From Mycobacterium sp. (GTDB lineage Bacteria; Actinomycetota; Actinomycetes; Mycobacteriales; Mycobacteriaceae): 59,217 nucleotides of DNA. The notes below the pieces were generated by a model. The model was given only the letters and a program-made list of their open reading frames with translations. It was not told where the DNA came from and did no database searches. The DNA is taken from NCBI GenBank assembly GCA_019236925.1, contig JAFAID010000174.1:1-59217 (forward strand), given 5' to 3'. A program made the translations under genes and the position numbers. Shown here piece after piece: positions 28,036-34,213 of the stretch (within the stretch, counting starts at the first letter, position 1; each line of letters begins with the position of its first letter).

Positions 28036-28064
28036 CGTTGCCGGCTTGGGCAGCTTCCAAGAAA

Positions 28065-28172
28065 TTAAGAGCGGTACAAGTTGTACTGCCCGAGGTCGAT
28101 GACCTCGCCAACCGGCTGCCCGTTCTCATCCTCGCTGATCCAGATAACCCCGCGCTCCACGTCGTAGATCAT
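28065..28172 (-). CDS. 35-residue acidic protein of mobile-element type
   Basis: The ATG at 28172 gives MIYDVERGVIWISEDENGQP then VGEVIDLGQYNLYRS and a TAA. GGAGA lies six bases upstream. The leader CAAGATTGGAGA before the ATG is the same as that before the ArdC-like gene at 31379, which links this gene to the same island. Its function is unknown. Confidence 0.5.
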   Translation of the reverse strand: MIYDVERGVIWISEDENGQPVGEVIDLGQYNLYRS

Positions 28173-28284
28173 TGCCGTCTCCAATCTTGGTGGTACAGAG
28201 GAGAACGCTGCGCAGGCCGGATTACATCACCGCGACTACATGTGTCTTACGACACGTCGGTTGCGCACTGGTCTGACCGGCGCG

Positions 28285-28487
28285 TCATGGCCGCGACCAG
28301 GGGCCGTCGGGATCGCGCTTGCCCTTGTGGGCCGGGTAGGGCGTCTCCATCAGGCGGGTCCGGCGGATGAGCTCGGGGATACTCGGGAGCGGCACCGTAG
28401 GCGTGGCGACGTCGACGACGGTCCAGGGCTCGCCCGTCCGTGGCGCGGCTGCCTCGGCGGCGGCGCGGTTCTGGGTGACTCCGACCC
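28285..28487 (-). pseudogene. C-terminal fragment of an unidentified protein
   Basis: The minus frame ending at 28285 reads GEPWTVVDVATPTVPLPSIP, ELIRRTRLMETPYPAHKGKR and DPDGPWSRP. It looks like a real protein end, possibly phage-related. Upstream of about 28487 the DNA belongs to a plus-strand cyclase relic, so the N-terminus has been cut off. Confidence 0.4.
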
Positions 28488-28876
28488 TCAATATGTACGT
28501 GGCCCGCGAGCGGGCTCGGCCTGGAGATCGCGATGCCGCCATTCCGCTCATGCGCGCCGCCGTCGACCATCTGGTTCGCGAGGGACAGGTACTGGCGTGG
28601 GGCATCCCAGCGACGGGTGTTCTGGTGGAGACACTGCTCGATCGCGGGGCCGAGGGTGACGTGGCCGAAGCCGAGGCCGCGATTGAGCGGTTAGCGGCCG
28701 CGCCAGCCGATGAAGGCCTCGTACTACGCGATGTCTGGCTGCTGCGGCTGCGGGCTCTACTGGCGCGGGCTCACGGTGACGAGGTCCGGTATCGCGAATA
28801 CCGGGATCGCTACCGCGACATGGCGAGAACGCTTGGCTTCGAGGGGCATATCGCGTGGGCCGAGGCGATGCCATGA
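28487..28876 (+). pseudogene. C-terminal relic of a cyclase/ATPase regulator
   Basis: About 130 codons match the C-terminus of the intact gene at 34214-37390 (AAIPLMRAAVDHLVREGQ, TGVLVETLLDRGAEGDV, EYRDRYRDMARTLGFEGH, ending AWAEAMP). The two copies are in opposite orientation and differ at roughly one base in six to seven in the part I compared, so this is an old paralogue, not a fresh duplication. Catalytic, ATPase and most TPR regions are missing. Confidence 0.75.
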
Positions 28877-29031
28877 CGACGGTCGCCACGACGCGGTTCA
28901 CAAGCGGGTCTTCGCGCCGCGCTGGCGATGACCGCGGCGGCGTGCGATGACGCCCAGACTAGGAGCCAGGTGCCGCCGATGCAGAGGGCCGCGAGGACGC
29001 CAACCGCCAGGGCCAGCAGCCAGCAACACAA
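28810..29031 (-). CDS. Possible small membrane protein, probably cut at its 3' end
   Basis: From a TTG at 29031, ten bases after the upstream gene, the frame gives CCWLLALAVGVLAALCIGGT then WLLVWASSHAAAVIASAARR, a plausible membrane helix. Beyond about 28885 the frame runs antisense into the cyclase relic, so the original C-terminus has probably been lost at the island edge. The TTG start and the hybrid tail make this a weak call. Confidence 0.35.
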   Translation of the reverse strand: MCCWLLALAVGVLAALCIGGTWLLVWASSHAAAVIASAARRPACEPRRGDRRHGIASAHAICPSKPSVLAMSR

Positions 29032-29041
29032 CTTTTGCGCA

Positions 29042-29512
29042 TCACCGCATGGGGCGGCCTCGGCCGTCCAGCGTATACTTGGGCGAATCGGCGCCGCTGA
29101 GCCAGATCAGACCGTCAACGATGGCGTAGACGTGAAGCCCCAAAAGTATTGGGCTGCCGATGAATCCGAACACAGTGAAGACTCCGAGCAGCCACAGCAT
29201 GGCAATCGTCGTAGCCCTGGCCCCGTAGCCCGCATACGCCCGGCCAAGCCAAGGCATGAAGGTGATACCGCCTAGGATGCTAAGCCAGCCCGCGACGCTG
29301 CGACGCCTGGGCGAGTACGGGATTCGCGTAGGCGTGGGCGACACCCGTATCGTCGGCGCCGTTGGCATCCGTACCGTCGGCGCTGCTTGCGTTAGCGCCT
29401 GTGCTGGATCGTCGTAGTTAAGCGGCACACCGCCGGTTGGCGCGTCGGCCCAATTGGCATACGCCGCAGGCCAATCGGTCCGCCAGTCGAGCCCATCGTC
29501 GTAATCGGTCAT
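29042..29512 (-). CDS. Membrane protein with disordered N-terminus, TM2-like
   Basis: The 156 residues begin MTDYDDGLDWRTDW. The N-terminal half is acidic and then Thr/Pro/Arg-rich with short repeats (APTVRMP, APTIRVS, TPTRIP). Three hydrophobic stretches follow (VAGWLSILGGITFMPWLGRA, TTIAMLWLLGVFTVFGFIG, ILLGLHVYAIVDGLIWL), reminiscent of TM2 or small pore-like membrane proteins. The start at 29512 overlaps the stop of the voltage-sensor gene by four bases, so the two are co-translated. Its function is unknown. Confidence 0.6.
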   Translation of the reverse strand: MTDYDDGLDWRTDWPAAYANWADAPTGGVPLNYDDPAQALTQAAPTVRMPTAPTIRVSPTPTRIPYSPRRRSVAGWLSILGGITFMPWLGRAYAGYGARATTIAMLWLLGVFTVFGFIGSPILLGLHVYAIVDGLIWLSGADSPKYTLDGRGRPMR

Positions 29513-29877
29513 GTGACCATCACCGCCCGGCGGCCCATCACCCATGCCGCCCCCGTATGTAGGATGCGCAGCGCCGACAGCTGACGTCCCAGGTGTGTCA
29601 GCCGCCCGCCCAGCCGCAGGATCCGTAACGCGGACAGCCCAGCATCCAGCGGCAGCACGGCCGCGGCCACGATGAGCGTGTCAAACATCAGACCGCGATC
29701 CCGCCAGAAACCCGGGCCGGCGAGCCAGATTCGCGCGATTCCCTCGGGCACGAACACTGCCCAGATTATCGCGGTGTCGACCAGCTCGCAGACCTCGGGC
29801 ACCGCGAACACCCCGATCGCCACCGCGCCGGTGTTGACGATGACCGCGGCATCGATCACCTTATGCAGTCGTGTCAT
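29509..29877 (-). CDS. Stand-alone voltage-sensor domain-like membrane protein
   Basis: The 122 residues fit the S1-S4 plan of ion-channel voltage sensors. S1 is VIDAAVIVNTGAVAIGVF. S2 is VDTAIIWAVFVPEGIARIWL, with the acidic residue and Arg of the charge-transfer site. S3 is GLMFDTLIVAAAVLP. S4 is SALRILRLGGRLTHLGRQLS, with Arg at spacings of 3-6. There is no pore helix or selectivity filter after S4. Voltage-gated proton channels and voltage-sensing phosphatases use such domains alone. It is coupled by four-base overlaps to genes on both sides. Voltage sensing here is inference. Confidence 0.55.
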   Translation of the reverse strand: MTRLHKVIDAAVIVNTGAVAIGVFAVPEVCELVDTAIIWAVFVPEGIARIWLAGPGFWRDRGLMFDTLIVAAAVLPLDAGLSALRILRLGGRLTHLGRQLSALRILHTGAAWVMGRRAVMVT

Positions 29878-30305
29878 GCCGCCACCTCTCGGTCACTGTC
29901 GATTATCCAGTGGGCTATGACACCGCGGGCTGACGCGGTTTGACACCGCCGGTCGATCGTCACCTGGTGGGGCTGGCGGTCATCGTCGATCGCCCACAGC
30001 CGATTGGCACCGGGCGCCTCCGACCAATACGCCAGGCCGAGCGCGGCGCACGCGGCGAGGTTTTCCAGCGTGCGTGCCGGGATGGCGGACTCCGGCCGGG
30101 GCGCCTGGCGCCGGATCCAGGTGTGGCTACCATCGGCCGCCCGGCGCAGCCCGTAGAAGCGCAGCGACTCGTCAAGGTCGGCGCCTGCGGGCTCGTGCGG
30201 ATCGCTTAGCGGCTCGCCGGTGGGTGGCCGTGTAGCGGGTCGGAGTGCCGGCGAAGCGCGGCCCAAACTTAAGCGGGATCTGCGCCGCCCGCGTCGTGTT
30301 GTCAA
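29874..30305 (-). CDS. Hypothetical protein of the island operon
   Basis: The frame has 143 codons. The part from about residue 36 (SDPHEPAGADLDESLRFYGL, HTWIRRQAPRPESAIPARTL, ENLAACAALGLAYWSEAPGA) looks like a genuine compact protein ending in IIDSDREVAA. The first ~35 codons are Arg-rich, begin at a TTG and overlap another small frame (30172-30309) that has the better start. Either the two are coupled overlapping genes or a frameshift has separated a start from its body. It overlaps the voltage-sensor gene by four bases. Confidence 0.5.
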   Translation of the reverse strand: MTTRRGRRRSRLSLGRASPALRPATRPPTGEPLSDPHEPAGADLDESLRFYGLRRAADGSHTWIRRQAPRPESAIPARTLENLAACAALGLAYWSEAPGANRLWAIDDDRQPHQVTIDRRCQTASARGVIAHWIIDSDREVAA

Positions 30306-30309
30306 TCAT
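30172..30309 (-). CDS. Small basic protein, 45 residues
   Basis: The ATG at 30309 follows AAAAGGACT at good spacing. The product MIDNTTRAAQIPLKFGPRFA then GTPTRYTATHRRAAKRSARA ends in RRRRP and is strongly basic. Most of it overlaps the first third of the hypothetical gene at 29874-30305 in another frame. It may be real, or may be the true N-terminus of that protein if a frameshift is present. Confidence 0.4.
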   Translation of the reverse strand: MIDNTTRAAQIPLKFGPRFAGTPTRYTATHRRAAKRSARARRRRP

Positions 30310-30397
30310 TGGTCAGTCCTTTTCTCTAGGTGGTGGTCAGCCGCGGCCGCCGGCTGGTAGCCCTGGTACTTGTCGCCGTTAGCGTCGCTGCGTCATG

Positions 30398-30517
30398 TCA
30401 GCCGCCGAACACCGTGGCGACAATGGCCAGTGCCAGCACCACCGCTAGCCCTGCTACCGTCAACCACGCCAGTAGCTTTGCCGCGGCCGCCGCGGCCGGT
30501 TGCGTTGTGTTGTTCAT
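30398..30517 (-). CDS. 39-residue single-helix membrane peptide
   Basis: The ATG at 30517 follows GGAAGGGG. The product MNNTTQPAAAAAAKLLAWLT then VAGLAVVLALAIVATVFGG is one membrane helix with a short polar head. It starts 28 bases after the ArdC-like gene stop in the same operon. Such peptides are common in phage and plasmid operons. Its role is unknown. Confidence 0.5.
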   Translation of the reverse strand: MNNTTQPAAAAAAKLLAWLTVAGLAVVLALAIVATVFGG

Positions 30518-30545
30518 CGTGGTTACCCCTTCCCTATTCGATGCG

Positions 30546-31379
30546 CTATGCCGCCTCGGCCGTCCTAATGGTCTCGGTGCTTGCCTCGGTGGTGCGGCCC
30601 GCCGCCAAGAGCTTGTTCACGGCCGCGAATATCCGTTGAATGTTGGTTTCGGTGACTTCGGAATCGGTACGGGTAAGCCAGGTTTGGATGTATGCGCGCG
30701 ATTCGGACGCATCCCAGGCGGTCAGCTCCAGCTCTTTGGCTGCCAGATACGTGGTCGCCTCGGCCTCGAATTCGGCGATCCCGCGGTGAGTGTGGTCGCC
30801 GTTTCTGCAATGCCCGAGCAATAAATGCGCCAGCTCGTGCAGGAGTGTTTTCGCCGGATATGCAGCGACCGGGTTTAGCGCAAGGTGCCGGCCCGACTCG
30901 TCCTCGAAGCTGAAACCCTGCGCGTTGCCGTTCACCATGTCGAAGCGGACGCGATCAATCCCCAGAGTCGCTAGAGCTGTGTCGACGTCCCACCCGGGTA
31001 ATTCGACGGGCGGTAATTCGTCGCCGTCGGTGTCCGAATATCCGAACACGGTACGGCTGTCGCGGAACCCGACCAGAATTTGACGCCGGCGCGGTTGACC
31101 GTCCTCGCGCACCACAATGCTGCCGTTATTGTCCTTGACCTCGCGGCCGACCAGAACCGGCGCCAGAACGATCTTCGCTTTCGACCCTTTGCGGACCTGC
31201 CGGCCGAGTTCGCGCCATCGGTTATACGTGGCGACCGGCTCGCAGACCCCTTGCATTGCCAACCGAATTTGGTTCAAATACGAATGGCCGTAGAACCTGG
31301 TGTAAGTGTTGCCCAGCGCGCCAGGCGCGTTGAGCGCCTCGGTAAGCGTTGACCGCCAGTCAATCTCGGTTGTGTTCAT
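30546..31379 (-). CDS. ArdC-like antirestriction protein with a zincin domain
   Basis: The product has 277 residues. The N-terminal half matches the ArdC/DUF1738 ssDNA-binding domain (YTRFYGHSYLNQIRLAM, YNRWRELGRQVRKGSKA). The C-terminal part has KTLLHELAHLLLGHC, the HExxH zinc-metallopeptidase motif with a third-ligand Glu candidate in the downstream EFEAEATTY. ArdC proteins on plasmids protect incoming DNA from restriction; related phage and ICE proteins cleave regulators. The ATG at 31379 has GGAGAAAGCA upstream and overlaps the preceding stop. It indicates a plasmid or phage origin of the island. Confidence 0.8.
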   Translation of the reverse strand: MNTTEIDWRSTLTEALNAPGALGNTYTRFYGHSYLNQIRLAMQGVCEPVATYNRWRELGRQVRKGSKAKIVLAPVLVGREVKDNNGSIVVREDGQPRRRQILVGFRDSRTVFGYSDTDGDELPPVELPGWDVDTALATLGIDRVRFDMVNGNAQGFSFEDESGRHLALNPVAAYPAKTLLHELAHLLLGHCRNGDHTHRGIAEFEAEATTYLAAKELELTAWDASESRAYIQTWLTRTDSEVTETNIQRIFAAVNKLLAAGRTTEASTETIRTAEAA

Positions 31380-31774
31380 TGCTTTCTCCAATCTTGATTT
31401 AGGGGGTTAGTCGCAGCACCCGCCGGGGCGTCCTCACAGCGCCCCCTCGCGTTGCGGTATGTCGTTGCGCCGGAATTGAACCGGCTGACGACCACGGTCG
31501 GCGCGGCGGTGCCGATACGGCGTTCCGCGCGCACCCGCACGAATTGACCGCTCACCGGCGAGCCCGACCATTCCTGGCGGGTCAGCCCATCGGCCTCTGC
31601 GCACTCGATTCGCTCGCATGTGACCGCGCGCGTGTCGGCATCCCAGAACGCGAACGATCCTGCGGGTAGCTCCGCGCCGCACACCTTGCACAGGCCCGGG
31701 TAGCGCACCGTCATCCACCGCGAACCGCCACCACCGCTACTGCGGCGGTAACTGCCGCGCCGATAGCCGGTCAC
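31376..31774 (-). CDS. Zinc-ribbon-like hypothetical protein
   Basis: The product has 132 residues. A basic, Gly/Ser-rich start (GYRRGSYRRSSGGGG) precedes GLCKVCGAELPAGSFAFWDA and AVTCERIECAEAD, a CxxC...Cx4C arrangement typical of small zinc-binding proteins encoded beside phage and plasmid ArdC genes. The GTG start at 31774 lies 13 bases after a tiny ORF and the stop overlaps the ArdC-like start by four bases. It may bind nucleic acid; this is inferred from the zinc ribbon and basic tail. Confidence 0.6.
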   Translation of the reverse strand: MTGYRRGSYRRSSGGGGSRWMTVRYPGLCKVCGAELPAGSFAFWDADTRAVTCERIECAEADGLTRQEWSGSPVSGQFVRVRAERRIGTAAPTVVVSRFNSGATTYRNARGRCEDAPAGAATNPLNQDWRKQ

Positions 31775-31787
31775 CGGCCCGACCCGA

Positions 31788-31865
31788 TCACCCGGACCAC
31801 GCCGGCCAGCACAGCCGACACGCCAGCACCACGCCCACCAAGGCGATAGCCAGAGTTGTGATCAT
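31788..31865 (-). CDS. 25-residue membrane peptide, first gene of the island operon
   Basis: The ATG at 31865 follows TTGGAG at good spacing. The product MITTLAIALVGVVLACRLCW then PAWSG is a single hydrophobic helix. It is the promoter-proximal frame of the minus-strand operon that runs to about 28.9 kb and may act as a leader peptide or a small membrane protein. Confidence 0.45.
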   Translation of the reverse strand: MITTLAIALVGVVLACRLCWPAWSG

Positions 31866-32168
31866 TGTTTGCTCCAATTCATGCGTTGAGCTGGCACGAC
31901 GCCGGCTCGGCTACGCACAATTCTACCCGCAGAATGTTTGCTATACAAGGTTTTATAACCGGGTGCTCACATCCGGATACAACCGAAACGTGGTTCTAGA
32001 CAGTTACTTTGGCTGTACACAAGAGATACGCGCAACATCTCGCAAAGTTTGCTGAGCTGGCCTGCGCGGCACCCGGAGCCGGCGGGCTCCCCCTCCTCCT
32101 ACGTTTGAGCCCCTCGCCTCCCGTGGATTGCCGATCCTCGACGTGCATCCGCGCAGGTCAGGGGCATT
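31866..32168. promoter_or_regulatory. Divergent control region of the island
   Basis: About 300 bases separate the minus-strand operon from the plus-strand HTH operon. The part from 31900 to 32010 is AT-rich (for example ATACAAGGTTTTATAACC) and would hold the promoters. A plus-strand frame from a TTG at 32009 is weak and not called. No attachment site or origin is recognised. Confidence 0.4.
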
Positions 32169-32456
32169 GTGGCGGCGGTGTGCGAACGTCAAATCTCAAC
32201 AAAGGTTCAGGTTTGGGCTACACTGAGCGCAGCCGCCCTCACCGGCGGCGAGTCGCCGGGGGGTCGACTCCAAACGACCTCCCCGGCGGCGCCTAAAAAG
32301 AATTGGCGGCCAGGTGGAAATAGCCGATCGTGTGCGAAGTTTGCTAGCCCAGTGGCGCCTTTGCGGGGCCATAGCGAATTCGACCCGAAATGCCGGCGCT
32401 GCGCCCGCGCATTGGCGGACCACGATCCCGACGATCCGAATTGGGTAAGGCTATGA
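32169..32456 (+). CDS. Hypothetical protein with a Cys-x2-Cys tail
   Basis: The 95 residues start from a GTG at 32169. The C-terminal part FDPKCRRCARALADHDPDDP then NWVRL looks well formed, with a possible metal-binding CxxC. The N-terminal half is low-complexity, so the true start may be later. The stop overlaps the start of the HTH gene by four bases (ATGA), which supports translation. Its function is unknown. Confidence 0.45.
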   Translation: MAAVCERQISTKVQVWATLSAAALTGGESPGGRLQTTSPAAPKKNWRPGGNSRSCAKFASPVAPLRGHSEFDPKCRRCARALADHDPDDPNWVRL

Positions 32457-32686
32457 CGAAAGAGCGGAAAGGGTATTGCCGGCGCACGCCCAGGGAAATG
32501 TCCGCGGAGCAACAATTGCTCACGGCGCTGAAATTGCAGAAGGCCGGCTGGACGCAAGCCCAAATAGCCCCGGTCGTCGGCTTAACGCAAACTGGCGTTT
32601 CCAAAATGCTGACGCGATATCGCCGAGGCCAGGGGCGCGAGATCGACGAGATCCCCCACACCGGGTCAGCGCCGGAAACGTGGTGA
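32453..32686 (+). CDS. Small helix-turn-helix protein
   Basis: The product has 77 residues. EQQLLTALKLQKAGWTQAQI then APVVGLTQTGVSKMLTRYRR is a clear helix-turn-helix of the resolvase/MarR-like or phage-regulator type. Basic N- and C-terminal segments suit DNA binding. The start at 32453 is coupled to the upstream gene. It is a good candidate for the regulator of the divergent island operons. Confidence 0.6.
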   Translation: MTKERKGYCRRTPREMSAEQQLLTALKLQKAGWTQAQIAPVVGLTQTGVSKMLTRYRRGQGREIDEIPHTGSAPETW

Positions 32687-32935
32687 CAGCAGACCTCGAT
32701 CGGTGAATCAGGTGCCGATCCGACCCCGATCAAAATGATGGGCTTCCGCGACCACCGTAGGTCGCGGCCGGGGCCCCACCGGTCCAGGAAAGGTCCCCGG
32801 CCGCTCTCCCGGCGTGGACGCACCGGAAGCTGTACGGTGGGCGGCGGGCGATCGGGCGATCGGCCAGAGTAGGCGCATTACGCCCAAAGTTGGCTCGCCG
32901 GCCTTGAGCGCCCGCTACGCGAAGGAGGCCGGAGG

Positions 32936-33196
32936 ATGGCCAGACGCATCCTGATGGACCCGCAGCCCGGCGAGCTGGCGCTGGCATTCGATCGCGGGAC
33001 GATTGAGTGGATCGGCGTCGCCCCCGACTCCGGCGGCGTGACCGTGACGCTGCACCACATGCCGGACGTCGACGCCGCCCCCGAGGTGATCGGGATGTCA
33101 CGGGCGAAAACCCTTGAGCTGGTGCGGATCCTGCTCGCGGCGCTCGCCCAACCGGCGTCCGGGATCGACGCGGCGATCGACAGGATGCTCGACTAG
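32936..33196 (+). CDS. Hypothetical protein, 86 residues
   Basis: A strong GGAGG ribosome site precedes the ATG at 32936. The product (MARRILMDPQPGELALAFDR, GTIEWIGVAPDSGGVTVTLH) is mixed beta then alpha, ending in a helical LVRILLAALAQPASGIDAAI. The stop overlaps the convergent phosphatase gene by four bases. The family is unknown. About 250 bases without a gene (32687-32935) precede it. Confidence 0.5.
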   Translation: MARRILMDPQPGELALAFDRGTIEWIGVAPDSGGVTVTLHHMPDVDAAPEVIGMSRAKTLELVRILLAALAQPASGIDAAIDRMLD

Positions 33197-33771
33197 CTTC
33201 GGCGGCCGCCCGCGCTCGGCCAGTTCGCCATCACACAGCGATGCAACGGCACCAGCCCGGTGTCGGTCATGGCCAGGATGCCACCCGGCTCCAGCAATGT
33301 CAGCGATTCGTCGTTAGGATCCCACGAATTGTCTCGGGCGCGAAGCGGATTCACGAACGCCGAGACCGACCGGTGCGCAACGATGAGTGGCAGGCCACCC
33401 TCCATTGCGATCGCCGTACGCAGGCCGTAATTCAGTCTTGCACTGAATTCGGCGACACTCTCCTGGTCCTGATCGAAGGCCATAAACTATTTCAGCTCGT
33501 CAACGACTTTGATACCCAAGATCTCCGCGGCGATGTCGGCGGTGACCCGGGCCCGTTGCAACGGACTGGACACGATGCGCCGAGGCCGCAGATGCGCCGG
33601 CAGGCTCCGGAGGAAGGTCCCGGCCCCCTTCGCCTCGCGGCGCCCCTGCACCGTCAGCGGGGTGTCGAGCCAGCCATCGGGATTTTCGCCGCCGGTCTCG
33701 CCGTGGCGCTCCAGCAGGGCGGCAACGGCCACGCGGCCCCCGTACAGATCTCCGATACCCATGTGGCCCAC
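33193..33771 (-). pseudogene. Histidine phosphatase (phosphoglycerate mutase-like) split by an amber codon
   Basis: The upstream half (33487-33771) has LLERHGETGGENPDGWLDTP and IVSSPLQRARVTADIAAEIL, the catalytic RHGE and the second conserved Arg. TAG at 33487-33489 interrupts it after VVDELK. The same frame continues without gap as FMAFDQDQESVAEFSARLNY and GGLPLIVAHRSVSAFVN, which supplies the second catalytic His. Both halves are well conserved, so one base change explains the break. The full protein would be about 192 residues. Suppression or split function is unlikely but not excluded. Confidence 0.7.
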
Positions 33772-34213
33772 CCTATCTCACGCGATCGACGGCGTCATCG
33801 CCAACCCGGTGCCGCTCGCCATGCGTTACGGCGACGTTAACTTGAGGCCGCTCAGTATAATTCGCCATAACTTCGTGTAATTGCCTTTGTAATTCCCCAA
33901 GTTAACGGTGACACGGGCAATGTTTTCCGTTACCGTGGCGACGGCCCTTGACGGGGCTGCCTCGGGCTGGCCGGTGGTGTGTCGGCCCGAGGCCTACACC
34001 ACCGGAGGTAACGCGATGACCGTACAGCTACCCGCCCACCTGTCCGACTACGACCCCGCCGTGCGGAACTGAGCTTCCGCCAAACGCCAAGTCTTACAAC
34101 GAGAGCGCGGTGCCCGAACTACCGGGTCCGGTACACCGGCTTGTCGCCGCACCCTGCAGCGGCTCTACCGGATTTCTTGTTACCGCACGGCCCACAAACC
34201 AAGTCCGGTGCGG
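33772..34213. other. AT-richer non-coding stretch with inverted repeat and a tiny ORF
   Basis: GTTAACTTG (33836-33844) and CAAGTTAAC (33898-33906) are perfect 9-base inverted arms 53 bases apart. GTTAACGGTGACACGG and GTTTTCCGTTACCGTGG follow. An 18-codon frame (34016-34072, MTVQLPAHLSDYDPAVRN) has a GGAGG site. This looks like a control region of a phage-like element with a truncated first gene. Confidence 0.4.
34016..34072 (+). CDS. 18-codon ORF with a strong ribosome-binding site, probably truncated
   Basis: ACCGGAGGTAACGCG precedes the ATG. The product MTVQLPAHLSDYDPAVRN stops just before sequence bordering the cyclase gene. It may be the surviving front of a larger gene cut at the island edge, or a leader peptide. 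Confidence 0.35.
   Translation: MTVQLPAHLSDYDPAVRN

Noticed and set aside
32004..32296. Overlapping ORFs on both strands in the island control region (plus from 32009, minus to 32192)
   Set aside because: Both begin with TTG-type starts, lack ribosome-binding sites and do not look protein-like. The region is better explained as promoter DNA.
33868..33880. ATAACTTCGTGTA resembles one loxP arm (12 of 13 bases)
   Set aside because: There is no 8-base spacer followed by an inverted second arm, and no Cre-like recombinase nearby. Chance similarity in AT-rich DNA.
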